64,000 bases of DNA from NCBI RefSeq assembly GCF_023715405.1, contig NZ_JAMBOC010000001.1:1736001-1800000 (forward strand), written 5' to 3'. Source of the DNA: Solibacillus isronensis. GTDB lineage: Bacteria; Bacillota; Bacilli; Bacillales_A; Planococcaceae. Below the pieces are notes generated by a model that did no database searches, had not been told where the DNA came from, and worked only from the letters and a program-made list of their open reading frames with translations. Position numbers and translations under genes: made by a program. Of the stretch, positions 39,375 to 47,721 are shown in pieces; the first letter of the stretch is position 1, and every line of letters starts with the position of its first letter.

Positions 39375-39800
39375 TTACTGAAGTACGTATGAAGTAATAT
39401 ACACTTGCGTAACTTCCCCTTCTTGCATTAACTCATTTACTTGAGATTTAATTGCATCCTGGAATGTAATTTTCCCTTGCTTGCCTTCTAAAGCTTTCTC
39501 TTCCATTTCAGAAAGTTCTTGGATCACGATATTTTTTACTTGGAAGTCTCGTTTAAACAACTCTTCACCAGCTTTTTTATCTGATGCCTGAATTTTTAAT
39601 GTAATTCGAACAAAACTTCCATCTGCCAAGTTCGTCGTAATCTCAGGAATGTCTACCGATGACTCGATGATTTCATCAATCGTTGGACCATCTGGCTTCT
39701 CTTTGTCGAGCTGTGTCAATAACACAACTACAATAACACCGAATAATGTAATCGTCACTAATATAATTAGCATAATTGTTAATAGTTTATTATTCTTCAT
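39375..39800 (-). CDS. fliL: Flagellar stator-associated protein FliL
   Basis: 141 residues: short cytoplasmic N-terminus, one membrane helix (LLTIMLIILVTITLFGVIVV, about residues 5-28) and an extracellular FliL domain ending in EGEVTQVYITSYVLQ. The start is the ATG at 39800, six bases after GAGGTGA; it overlaps the 3' end of flbD by 11 bases. Family members stabilise stator units around the motor. Confidence 0.94.
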   Translation of the reverse strand: MKNNKLLTIMLIILVTITLFGVIVVVLLTQLDKEKPDGPTIDEIIESSVDIPEITTNLADGSFVRITLKIQASDKKAGEELFKRDFQVKNIVIQELSEMEEKALEGKQGKITFQDAIKSQVNELMQEGEVTQVYITSYVLQ

Positions 39801-40011
39801 CTTCTTCACCTCTAAGGTGCGGGTTAGATAAAACTTGGACATTCTGATAAAATGTCCTCACTTTTTGCCGTACCTGTTCTTCAGTCTCTAACACAATGAA
39901 TTTACGTCCAGTTGTCAGCGTAATTTGGGTGTCCGGAAATGCTTCAACTGTTTCTATGTATAAAGCATTTAAAGTAAATGCTTTACCATTAAGGCGAGTC
40001 ACCTCAATCAT
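39790..40011 (-). CDS. flbD: FlbD/SwrD family flagellar protein
   Basis: 73 residues, single small domain starting MIEVTRLNGKAFTLNALYIE, with the later TLTTGRKFIVLE block; this is the FlbD family, whose B. subtilis member SwrD (YlzI) raises flagellar power for swarming. The ATG at 40011 has no SD within 15 bases; instead a strong hairpin lies immediately upstream, with an AGAGGG motif on its far side. It overlaps fliL at the 3' end. The C-terminus is acidic (RGEEDEE). Confidence 0.93.
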   Translation of the reverse strand: MIEVTRLNGKAFTLNALYIETVEAFPDTQITLTTGRKFIVLETEEQVRQKVRTFYQNVQVLSNPHLRGEEDEE

Positions 40012-40060
40012 TAAAATAGGGCCGGACCTGCACTTGAGAGCCGGCCCGGCCCCCCTCTTC
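40012..40060 (-). promoter_or_regulatory. GC-rich hairpin separating an SD from the flbD start codon
   Basis: Minus-strand arms GGGCCGGGCC (40052-40043) and GGTCCGGCCC (40028-40019) form ten pairs with one G-U; the loop is 14 bases. GAAGAGGG (40060-40053) lies just before the stem. The flbD ATG starts seven bases after it. If the stem forms, SD and start codon come to normal distance. The T-tract after the stem (TATTTTA) is poor for a terminator. Confidence 0.6.
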
Positions 40061-40075
40061 TATAATAAATTTAAA

Positions 40076-41065
40076 CTATCGTTTTAAGTTAACTAGCTCT
40101 TGTAAAATTTCATCTGACGTAGTAATAATACGAGAGTTCGCCTGGAACCCGCGCTGCGCAACAATCATCTCCGTGAATTCTTCCGAAAGATCTACGTTGG
40201 ACATTTCCATGAAGCCCGAGTTGATTGAACCGATACCATCTTGTGTAGCTAATTGGGCATAAATAGCTCCAGAGTTTGGAGTCGTTTGGAAATAGTTACT
40301 CCCTGTTTTTTCAAGACCACTAGCATTCGCAAATTTTGCAAGTACAATCGTACCAGCATACTGAAGATCACCAGCTGCATCGACAAATGAAATTGTCCCA
40401 TCTTGAGATATACTCATAGATTGTGCTGTAGTCGGAATACGAATTGGAGATGGAGTAGTGTCCCCTTGAGCTAACAATTCACCAGTTTCCGGATCAATCA
40501 AGTTAGCACCACCGGCAACTTCTGGTTTATTCTCTTCAAATCCTGGACCCGGAGCATCCAATGGATCTATTGCATCATAAGCAGTTACATCTGCTGCAAA
40601 ACCAACCAAGTATTTACCGTCTCCGTTAACTAAAAAGCCATTTCGGTCCATATAGAAATTCCCTGCACGAGTATAGAGCGTATTTGTGTATCCCCCTGCT
40701 GTAGCAGGTTCACCATTTGCTGCATCGCCTTGTTCAAAATCAACTGCATCAGCAACCATAAAGAATCCATCACCTGAAATTGCTAAATCCAAAGTACGAC
40801 CAGTCGTTTGCATAGACCCTGCATTGTGAATAGTATCGATAGCAGCAAGTTGCGATCCTAATCCAACCTGAATCGTGTTTACACCACCGCGAGTTGCTGA
40901 AGGTGCAGATGCTCCTGCCTGTGTTTGTGAAATTAAATCTTTAAAAATAGTACGTTCTTTCTTGTAGCCGTACGTATTAACATTTGAAATATTGTTCCCA
41001 ATCACGTCTAATTTTGTCTGAAAGTTTTTTAAACCTGAAATACCTGAATACATTGAACGTAACAT
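40076..41065 (-). CDS. flgE: Flagellar hook protein FlgE
   Basis: 329 residues. N-terminal rod/hook motif MLRSMYSGISGLKNFQTKLD with VIGNNISNVNTYGYKKERTI, central F1-type domain with LDLAISGDGFFMV, and the C-terminal helix EEFTEMIVAQRGFQANSRII typical of hook and distal rod proteins. Exported without cleaved signal through the flagellar system. ATG at 41065. In older B. subtilis annotation this gene was called flgG; its place after flgD supports hook protein. Confidence 0.95.
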   Translation of the reverse strand: MLRSMYSGISGLKNFQTKLDVIGNNISNVNTYGYKKERTIFKDLISQTQAGASAPSATRGGVNTIQVGLGSQLAAIDTIHNAGSMQTTGRTLDLAISGDGFFMVADAVDFEQGDAANGEPATAGGYTNTLYTRAGNFYMDRNGFLVNGDGKYLVGFAADVTAYDAIDPLDAPGPGFEENKPEVAGGANLIDPETGELLAQGDTTPSPIRIPTTAQSMSISQDGTISFVDAAGDLQYAGTIVLAKFANASGLEKTGSNYFQTTPNSGAIYAQLATQDGIGSINSGFMEMSNVDLSEEFTEMIVAQRGFQANSRIITTSDEILQELVNLKR

Positions 41066-41162
41066 GAAATGTCGTTCTCCCTTCGTTTTTCAAATCTGTT
41101 TTTTAGTTCAGTCGTATCGATCATTCAACGACTGTAGGCTTCCTTACTTCTGAAGGTCCGGC

Positions 41163-41537
41163 CTATATAAGAATTGTTCCATCAATATTGGTAAATAGTT
41201 GCTGTTTTGCTTCATTACGATCCAACGCCGTAATAACCGTCGCATTTTTTGCACTTACAATTAAGGCTGCCTGATCTAACAGGACTAACGGCTGCTTCAC
41301 ACCTTTATCTTTTGCCTCAAATACTTTTTTGGAGATTTGCTGCCATTCACGATCTGTTATAGAAATATTTCGTTCATTCAACCGTTCTGAAGCATGCTTG
41401 CTTATTTTTAATTCATCACCGGTCGCCTGTTTTAAATGGTCCATAAAGGACTGCTTTGAAACTTGCTCAGTATTTTGCTTTACCATCGGCTTTATCGGTG
41501 GATGGTAAGGGATATGTTGAATATTGACTCTGTTCAT
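41163..41537 (-). CDS. Conserved flagellar operon protein (TIGR02530-type)
   Basis: 124 residues. The C-terminal 80 residues hold the family pattern: LKISKHASERLNERNI, then KGVKQPLVLLDQAALIVSAK, and NIDGTILI at the end. Such proteins lie between flgD and flgE in many Bacillota flagellar operons; function unknown to me. The ATG at 41537 is chosen because GAGGTGG lies six bases upstream; the GTG at 41546 overlaps that SD. The N-terminus is basic and proline-rich. Confidence 0.9.
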   Translation of the reverse strand: MNRVNIQHIPYHPPIKPMVKQNTEQVSKQSFMDHLKQATGDELKISKHASERLNERNISITDREWQQISKKVFEAKDKGVKQPLVLLDQAALIVSAKNATVITALDRNEAKQQLFTNIDGTILI

Positions 41538-41549
41538 CAGCCCCACCTC

Positions 41550-42245
41550 TTATTCTGTTACATTTTCATTTTGGGTTGTTTGAGAACTCACTGTAAATTG
41601 GTCTTTCGTTAAACGAGAACCATCATTTAAAATGTATTCGATATTCACATTATTTGTTTTAATCGCTTCAATAATTGCCTCAACGACTTGGTCACCATTT
41701 GTATATTGAACCGTCTGTCCGATCAGCTGGCTCGCTTCTGCTAATGGATTTCCTGCTGGAACTGTCGGCTCTGTTGCACTCGTACTACCAAGAATCGATG
41801 AAATATTGCCTGGTTTAATTTCCTTGCCGTCAGCCAGTACAAACACGGCCTCACCATCAACAAATTTTAATTCCTTAATAGCGCCTGTTCCTTCGTTGTA
41901 GATCGGCTTGTTGTCCGCGTCCACTTTGTCTGTAATTTCATGCCATTTCACTTCTTTGCCGACAAATGTTGAATAGTTCATTAACTGTGATTGGTTCTGT
42001 GATTCAAGTAAATTTTCCATCGCCTTTGTCATATTTTGCATTTGCTCAAGTGAAGAAAATTGTGCCATTTGTGAAATGAATTCCTTATCATCCATCGGGC
42101 TTGTCGGATCCTGGTTTTGCAATTGGGTAATTAATATTTTTAAAAACGCATCTTTTCCGAGCGCCCCGTTATCTTGTTTATCTGTTACTTTGAAATTCGC
42201 ATTATTCGCCTGTAAAAAATAATCATTTGAAATTGTGTTTGCCAC
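41550..42245 (-). CDS. flgD: Flagellar hook cap/assembly protein FlgD
   Basis: Scaffold for polymerisation of hook subunits. 231 residues. The N-terminal block GKDAFLKILITQLQNQDPTS followed by DDKEFISQMAQFSSLEQMQN is diagnostic; the rest is a variable region with NYSTFVGKEV and a C-terminal SNGD-like turn. GTG start at 42245, with AGGAGGT eight bases upstream inside the end of fliK, so translation is coupled. Followed by the TIGR02530-type gene. Confidence 0.95.
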   Translation of the reverse strand: MANTISNDYFLQANNANFKVTDKQDNGALGKDAFLKILITQLQNQDPTSPMDDKEFISQMAQFSSLEQMQNMTKAMENLLESQNQSQLMNYSTFVGKEVKWHEITDKVDADNKPIYNEGTGAIKELKFVDGEAVFVLADGKEIKPGNISSILGSTSATEPTVPAGNPLAEASQLIGQTVQYTNGDQVVEAIIEAIKTNNVNIEYILNDGSRLTKDQFTVSSQTTQNENVTE

Positions 42246-43478
42246 TTACTCTACCTCCTCACTTAATAGATCTTTAAACGAAATATTTTCTTCTTCTAGC
42301 GTATCTTCGTTATTGTCCTGTTTTTCTTCTCCATCTTTTTGACGGAAGAAGTTATTAAAGAAATTTTGATCACGCGCATTCCGATCTGCATCCTGTAAAG
42401 ACTGTGCAACATCGATTCGTTCCATTTGAATATTTTGAGAGACGAAACCGGCTTTTAACTGGTTAATGTTATTTTCCAGTAACTCTTTCCCCATTGCTGT
42501 CGTTGCCAATAATCGGGCAGTCATTACCCCATCTTTTTGAACTAATTCAATTCGTATTTGACCGAGGTTTTCCGGAAACAGTTTCAGGAATAATTTCATA
42601 TTACCTGGCTGTCCTGAAAGCTGGCTGCGATTGATCAAGTTTTGAATTTCTTTTATTAATGCATCCGACTGTGCCGGCTTTTCAGCGGGTAATGTAACAG
42701 TCACTGTTTTTGTATGTGTCACTTGCTGCTGTAAATGACCTGCTGTTTGTGTATCCGTTTCAACTTTAACAGTCGTCTGTTGACCTTGCTGTATTACTTG
42801 TTGGAAAGTCGTATTTTTTGAAGTACTCTGCTCTGTTCCTGCTAATTTCTGAGCTTCATTTGCCAATGTCAGCAATGCATCTTTTAAACTGGCTAATTGA
42901 ACTTCCTGTTGATAGACCGTATCAACTTTACTTCCGGCTAGTTGAGCTAACTTTAACAGCTGGACAATTTGCTGCAATTCTTTTGGTTGCACATTGTTTT
43001 GCTCAGGCTTCTGTACAGCTGCCATTACTTCATTTAAAATATGCGGTGCCTGCTCTATTAGAGACCAAACATCCGTAATTTCCTGCTTTGTGTCCCCTAA
43101 CAACTGTTCAATAATTTGACTCAACTCTTCTTTTGTCATTCCTAAAAGTTCCGTCAAGTTATCTAAAGTCATTAGTTCGTCTAGCGCAACCGGTGTACTT
43201 TCTTCACCTACTAGTGCAAATAGCCCCGACTCATCCATTTTCACACCTAATTGTTCGAGTAAACTTTCCAGTGAGTCCTCTTCTAAAATTCCAGAAATAC
43301 TTTCAGCAAGCGGCGGTTCTGATAATTCTGCTTGCTTAGCAGTTGGAGCAGACGACTTAGAAATCATCGAATTGTACACACTTCCAAATGCTTTTGAATC
43401 TGGCTTTGGCGTTTTTACTGTGTTTGGCTGGAAATCTTGCTTCGGCATTTTTACTGTTTGTAACATTGCTATATTCAT
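42246..43478 (-). CDS. fliK: Flagellar hook-length control protein FliK
   Basis: Molecular ruler that triggers the FlhB specificity switch. 410 residues. The N-terminal 270 residues are low-complexity, Gln/Glu/Leu-rich and poorly conserved, as in the family. The C-terminal domain (about 280-370) carries the FliK signature MKLFLKLFPENLGQIRIELV with MTARLLATTAMGKELLENN. ATG at 43478 after GGAGGTG. It precedes flgD. A distant second FliK-like protein is YlqG at the right end of the window. Confidence 0.93.
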   Translation of the reverse strand: MNIAMLQTVKMPKQDFQPNTVKTPKPDSKAFGSVYNSMISKSSAPTAKQAELSEPPLAESISGILEEDSLESLLEQLGVKMDESGLFALVGEESTPVALDELMTLDNLTELLGMTKEELSQIIEQLLGDTKQEITDVWSLIEQAPHILNEVMAAVQKPEQNNVQPKELQQIVQLLKLAQLAGSKVDTVYQQEVQLASLKDALLTLANEAQKLAGTEQSTSKNTTFQQVIQQGQQTTVKVETDTQTAGHLQQQVTHTKTVTVTLPAEKPAQSDALIKEIQNLINRSQLSGQPGNMKLFLKLFPENLGQIRIELVQKDGVMTARLLATTAMGKELLENNINQLKAGFVSQNIQMERIDVAQSLQDADRNARDQNFFNNFFRQKDGEEKQDNNEDTLEEENISFKDLLSEEVE

Positions 43479-43504
43479 TTACTACACCTCCCTCCATTCA
43501 AGGA

Positions 43505-44119
43505 CTATTGCTGTGATAAAAGCTCTGTATAGCGGGCAGCATCTGCCGGCGCCATTTTTGCGAAAATAGCTGATAATGTATCGGGTTTCATCTCCGACAT
43601 AATACGTACGCTTTCCGTGTCACTCATTTCAACTAATATAGGTGCTGCTTTTCTTGCAGACATTTTTTCGAAAGTAGACAGAATTTCTTTGAACTCTTTT
43701 TTCGTCTCTTCCTGATTGCGCTGCAATTTTTCAATTTCAAACAGCAATCGTTCCTGCTCAATTAAAAGCTCTTCCTTTTCAGTCGCTGATGCGTCAATTT
43801 GTGATTGCAGCTGAGAAATTTGCGCTTCCTTTTCCTGAATTTCCGCTTGCAGCTCCACTACCTTTTGTTCATTTAATGAGCTATTTTCTACTACTTCCTC
43901 TTTTTCATCCGAGCTGATAAACGGGATTTTTTCAATTGCCTCATCCGCCATTTTAAACACGTTATATTCCGTCATAGATGTAATAATCAATAAAATTGCG
44001 ATGAGAAACATGAACGGGATTAAAAATAGGTAGAAAAACTTTTTGAAAAAACCTGGAGATTGGCTTTCCAATTCCATTTCTTCCACTTGTTCCATCGTAT
44101 TTTTTATTTTTTTTGCCAC
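43505..44119 (-). CDS. ylxF: MotE-like flagellar membrane protein (YlxF)
   Basis: 204 residues. Cytoplasmic N-terminus, one membrane helix (FFYLFLIPFMFLIAILLIIT, about 26-46), a coiled coil of about 70 residues rich in Glu, Gln and Lys (VVELQAEIQEKEAQISQLQS), and a C-terminal MgtE_N-like domain with KMSARKAAPILVEMSDTESV. This is the YlxF/MotE family found between fliJ and fliK; family members are proposed to chaperone motility proteins. GTG start at 44119, four bases after the fliJ stop, with AGGTGA as SD inside the fliJ end. Confidence 0.85.
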   Translation of the reverse strand: MAKKIKNTMEQVEEMELESQSPGFFKKFFYLFLIPFMFLIAILLIITSMTEYNVFKMADEAIEKIPFISSDEKEEVVENSSLNEQKVVELQAEIQEKEAQISQLQSQIDASATEKEELLIEQERLLFEIEKLQRNQEETKKEFKEILSTFEKMSARKAAPILVEMSDTESVRIMSEMKPDTLSAIFAKMAPADAARYTELLSQQ

Positions 44120-44123
44120 GGAA

Positions 44124-44570
44124 TCACCTGATTTCCTTCTTGTAATACGCAATTGTTGAAAGCTCATCCAGCTGTATTGCTTCTATATGAAGTTGATCTT
44201 CTATGAATCTTTCATGATCTCTTTCACGCATTTTTTCATATTTACGTACTTCCAAACTTTTTTCCAATAACTTTTGCTCATGCCAATTCATTTTTGCACG
44301 CGCCTGCATTACTTTTTGCTGTGCATCCTCAATTGTTTTTTCCATACTATCGATAAATTTCGAATAATGGTTGATTTCATCGATGGAAGACCCAATTTTT
44401 AACCGTTCCTGCTGATACTCGATTAAATCTTCTTTTTTCTTTAACAGGTCATACAGCTTTGTAGCAATTTCCTCAAACACTTGCACCGATTCTTTAAAAG
44501 CCAGTTCCGATTCCGTTTTTTCCTGATCTTTAACAACAAGAATTTTTTCAAAACGATAATTGTATTTCAT
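44124..44570 (-). CDS. fliJ: Flagellar export ATPase stalk protein FliJ
   Basis: 148 residues, almost entirely an antiparallel coiled coil with many Glu, Lys and Gln, beginning YNYRFEKILVVKDQEKTESE. It links the FliI ATPase ring to FlhA. The match to FliJ is by length, start motif and position between fliI and ylxF, since the family is poorly conserved. ATG at 44570, two bases after the fliI stop. Confidence 0.9.
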   Translation of the reverse strand: MKYNYRFEKILVVKDQEKTESELAFKESVQVFEEIATKLYDLLKKKEDLIEYQQERLKIGSSIDEINHYSKFIDSMEKTIEDAQQKVMQARAKMNWHEQKLLEKSLEVRKYEKMRERDHERFIEDQLHIEAIQLDELSTIAYYKKEIR

Positions 44571-44572
44571 AA

Positions 44573-45907
44573 TTAACGGGCACCACCATTCGATAAAGCG
44601 ATAATTTCATTGACAGTTTGTTCGATCGAAATTTTATCTTTATATCCTTGCTTTAAAAATTCTGTAATGAGCGGCTCATACATAATCGCCTCATCAATTT
44701 CCTTCGATGTCCCGCGTTTATATGCCCCGATATTGATCAGGTCCTCGGATTTTGAATAGCTGTAGTATAATTCCCGCAAACGGCTTGCTGCACGAACATG
44801 CTCAGGCTGTGCAATATGGTTCATCAAACGACTTACGCTTTTTAATACATTAATCGCCGGATATTGTCCTTTGTTGGCAAGATTCCGGTCCAGTACAATA
44901 TGCCCGTCCAAAATCCCCCGTACTGCATCTGCAATTGGTTCGTTCATATCGTCACCGTCTACAAGCACTGTATAAAATGCGGTAATGGTCCCATTTATAT
45001 TCGTACCTGACCGTTCTAACAATGTTGGTAATATTGCAAAAACGGATGGTGTGTAACCTCTTGTCGCAGGCGGTTCACCGATTGCCAGTCCAATTTCACG
45101 CTGTGCCATCGCAACACGTGTTACGGAATCCATCATTAACATAACGTTCTTCCCGCGGTCCCTGAAATATTCTGCAATGGCTGTTGCGGTAAATGCCGCT
45201 TTAATTCGCATTAATGCAGGCTGATCACTAGTAGCCGCTACGACAACCGACCGTTGTAAACCTTCCGGACCTAAATCCCGTTCGATAAACTCCCGTACTT
45301 CACGTCCACGTTCTCCTACAAGAGCAATAACATTAATATCCGCTTCCGTGTTTCGGGCAATCATACCAAGCAATGTACTTTTACCGACGCCCGATCCTGC
45401 AAATATACCGACACGCTGACCACTTCCAACTGTAAGCATTCCGTCAATCGCCTTTACTCCGACCTCTAACTGTTCGTTAATGGGCGGGCGATTTAAAGGA
45501 TTTGGCGGCTCTTTTTCCGTTGGGACTGTCGTTAATCCTTTTGGCAATGGTTGCCCATCAAACGGGTTGCCCATTGCGTCAAGTACTTTCCCAATCAGTT
45601 CAGGGCCAACTTTCACTTCCAGCGGTGAACCTGTCCCCTCTACAAGACAGCCGATCGAAATTTCCTTCAACGAAGAGTATGGCATTAAAATCACGATTTC
45701 ATCTTTAAACCCTACGACTTCTGCCAGCATAACTTGCGGACCGTTTTTCGATGTTTGGATATGGATTTTACATACGTCCCCGATGGAACTTTCAGGACCT
45801 TGGGACTCAATCATCAAGCCGACAACTCTCGTCACTCTACCATACTTTTTAAATGTATTAAGATTAGGAATTTGTTCAACTAATTGAGCCATTTTCATCC
45901 TTATCAT
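44573..45907 (-). CDS. fliI: Flagellum-specific ATPase FliI
   Basis: Drives loading of export substrates. 444 residues of an F1-beta-like fold: Walker A GIFAGSGVGKSTLLG near residue 170, NVIALVGERGREVREF, Walker B region VMLMMDSVTRVAMAQREI, and the family loop GLAIGEPPATRGYTPSVFA. ATG at 45907 overlaps the fliH stop by four bases; two further in-frame ATG codons follow within six residues and could also be used. Its partners fliH and fliJ flank it. Confidence 0.97.
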   Translation of the reverse strand: MIRMKMAQLVEQIPNLNTFKKYGRVTRVVGLMIESQGPESSIGDVCKIHIQTSKNGPQVMLAEVVGFKDEIVILMPYSSLKEISIGCLVEGTGSPLEVKVGPELIGKVLDAMGNPFDGQPLPKGLTTVPTEKEPPNPLNRPPINEQLEVGVKAIDGMLTVGSGQRVGIFAGSGVGKSTLLGMIARNTEADINVIALVGERGREVREFIERDLGPEGLQRSVVVAATSDQPALMRIKAAFTATAIAEYFRDRGKNVMLMMDSVTRVAMAQREIGLAIGEPPATRGYTPSVFAILPTLLERSGTNINGTITAFYTVLVDGDDMNEPIADAVRGILDGHIVLDRNLANKGQYPAINVLKSVSRLMNHIAQPEHVRAASRLRELYYSYSKSEDLINIGAYKRGTSKEIDEAIMYEPLITEFLKQGYKDKISIEQTVNEIIALSNGGAR

Positions 45908-46701
45908 TCCTTACTTTCGATTAGTTCGTATAACTGTCTGCGGAGCTCCTGCAATTGTTCGTCAATTGAAACAACGATGCGGCCATGATTTGTCTCGATA
46001 TAACTTTCCGAATCTAGTAAATCTTCATTGACAAATACCATAAACGGAACATTTACCGGGAACATTTCCGCTAATTCTTTTAACTGTTCTGTCACAATCG
46101 GATGATATTTCGGTGAAACATATAATTTAATTTCTTTCATTTCCCGTGCTTCTTTTAAACCACGTCGTACAATGGAGACAAATATTTCATCGTCACGGTC
46201 AAGTGCTGTATGAATGATGCGTTCTGCAGCTGTTAATGCAAGATCCAAAAGGACTGCCTCCTGGGACTCAATATAAGATGCTGCATTTTTCTCCGCATTT
46301 GACATCGTCTCATTTGCCGCTTGTAATGACTGCTGCATCGCTGCATTTGCCTTTTGTACGCCATCCTCATACCCTTGTGCAAAACCACCGTCATAAGCTT
46401 CCTGTTGAAGAATGATTTTTTCTTCTTCCCATGATTGCTTTAACGCTTCAATTGCCGCAAGCTGCTCTGTTCGATATTGCTCGAATTGGGCTTTTTGCTG
46501 TTCGATTTCATAAATTGCCTGTTCCCGCATTTGCTGACGTTCAGCTTCAATATCTATTGATTTTTGTTGTGACAATTCCTCTGTACGTTCATCGTCCGTT
46601 TTCCCATAATGAATCGGCTCGAAGAAATTTTGAAGTTTAATTTCTACAACTGATGACTCTTCGGGTTGCTGTGCATTTGTTGAACGGATGATTTTAGACA
46701 A
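45904..46701 (-). CDS. fliH: Flagellar export ATPase regulator FliH
   Basis: Binds FliI and tethers it to the C-ring. 265 residues. A long central coiled coil (about 45-130, rich in Gln and Glu) is followed by a conserved C-terminal domain with VLLDLALTAAERIIHTALDR and IKLYVSPKYHPIVTEQLKEL, ending in SIDEQLQELRRQLYELI. TTG start at 46701, inside the end of fliG and preceded by GGAGGAG, so it is translated in coupling with fliG. Confidence 0.92.
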   Translation of the reverse strand: MSKIIRSTNAQQPEESSVVEIKLQNFFEPIHYGKTDDERTEELSQQKSIDIEAERQQMREQAIYEIEQQKAQFEQYRTEQLAAIEALKQSWEEEKIILQQEAYDGGFAQGYEDGVQKANAAMQQSLQAANETMSNAEKNAASYIESQEAVLLDLALTAAERIIHTALDRDDEIFVSIVRRGLKEAREMKEIKLYVSPKYHPIVTEQLKELAEMFPVNVPFMVFVNEDLLDSESYIETNHGRIVVSIDEQLQELRRQLYELIESKE

Positions 46702-47707
46702 TTACATCATCTCCTCCGCCACGTGCGATAATAATTTCACCTGCATCTTCTAAACGTCGGATAACTGCTACAATTCGAGACTGCGCTTCTTCTACATCAC
46801 GTAAGCGCACAGGACCCATAATATCCATTTCTTCTCGGAATGTATCCGCCATACGTTGTGACATATTGCGGAAAATAATTTCTTTTACCTCTTCTGAAGA
46901 GACTTTCATCGATAATAATAAGTCTTCGTTTTCACAGTCACGAATAACACGCTGGATTGAACGATTATCGAGTGTAACGATATCTTCAAACACAAACATG
47001 CGCTTTTTAATTTCTTCGGCTAGTTCCGGATCTTGAATTTCAAGTGCATCCAGAATCGTTTTCTCAGTTTGTCGGTCCACACCATTCAATACTTCCACGA
47101 CCGCATCTACACCGCCTGTTTCTGTGTAATCCTGTGTCACAGTAGATGATAGTTTTCGCTCTAATACGGACTCAATTTCGCTAATGACTTCCGGAGACGT
47201 CGATTCCATAATTGCAATACGCTTCGCAATATCCGCTTGTACTTCCTGTGGTAACGAAGATAGAATAACCCCTGCTTGCCCTGGTTCTAAATAAGATAGA
47301 ATAAGAGCAATTGTTTGAGGATGTTCATTTTGGATAAAGTTGAAAATTTGTGCCGGATCTGCTTTTCTAGCAAAATCAAATGGTCTTACTTGTAAGGAAG
47401 AGGTTAAACGATTTAATATCGCCTGTGCCTGTTCAGCACCTAATGCTTTCTCCAGTACCGTCTTCGCATATCCTATACCGCCTTGCGTAATATAGTCCTG
47501 CGCGAGTGCAATCTGATGAAATTCTTCTATAATTTCTTCTTTGACTGTCGATTCCACCCTTTTCACACTCGAAATTTCCAGTGTCAGACGTTCAATTTCC
47601 TCTTCACTTAAATGCTTATATACAGAAGCCGAAACTTCCGGTCCTAGAGAAATTAACAGTAAAGCAGCCTTTTGCTTTCCTGATAGATCTTTATCTTTCT
47701 TGGACAC
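46694..47707 (-). CDS. fliG: Flagellar motor switch protein FliG
   Basis: Rotor protein contacting the stator. 337 residues of three armadillo-like domains. Recognisable blocks are KAALLLISLGPEVSASVYKH at the N-terminus, NEHPQTIALILSYLEPGQAG in the middle domain with FIQNEHPQ, and the charged torque helix region near DIVTLDNRSIQRVIRDCENE. GTG start at 47707 with AGGAGG seven bases upstream. Fits between fliF and fliH. Confidence 0.97.
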   Translation of the reverse strand: MSKKDKDLSGKQKAALLLISLGPEVSASVYKHLSEEEIERLTLEISSVKRVESTVKEEIIEEFHQIALAQDYITQGGIGYAKTVLEKALGAEQAQAILNRLTSSLQVRPFDFARKADPAQIFNFIQNEHPQTIALILSYLEPGQAGVILSSLPQEVQADIAKRIAIMESTSPEVISEIESVLERKLSSTVTQDYTETGGVDAVVEVLNGVDRQTEKTILDALEIQDPELAEEIKKRMFVFEDIVTLDNRSIQRVIRDCENEDLLLSMKVSSEEVKEIIFRNMSQRMADTFREEMDIMGPVRLRDVEEAQSRIVAVIRRLEDAGEIIIARGGGDDVIV

Positions 47708-47721
47708 AGCGGAACCTCCTA

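Noticed and set aside
40019..40052. Intrinsic terminator between flgE and flbD
   Set aside because: The stem is strong but the T-tract is short and broken, and flbD and fliL follow directly with no promoter seen; kept as a translation-control candidate instead, with the terminator as the alternative.
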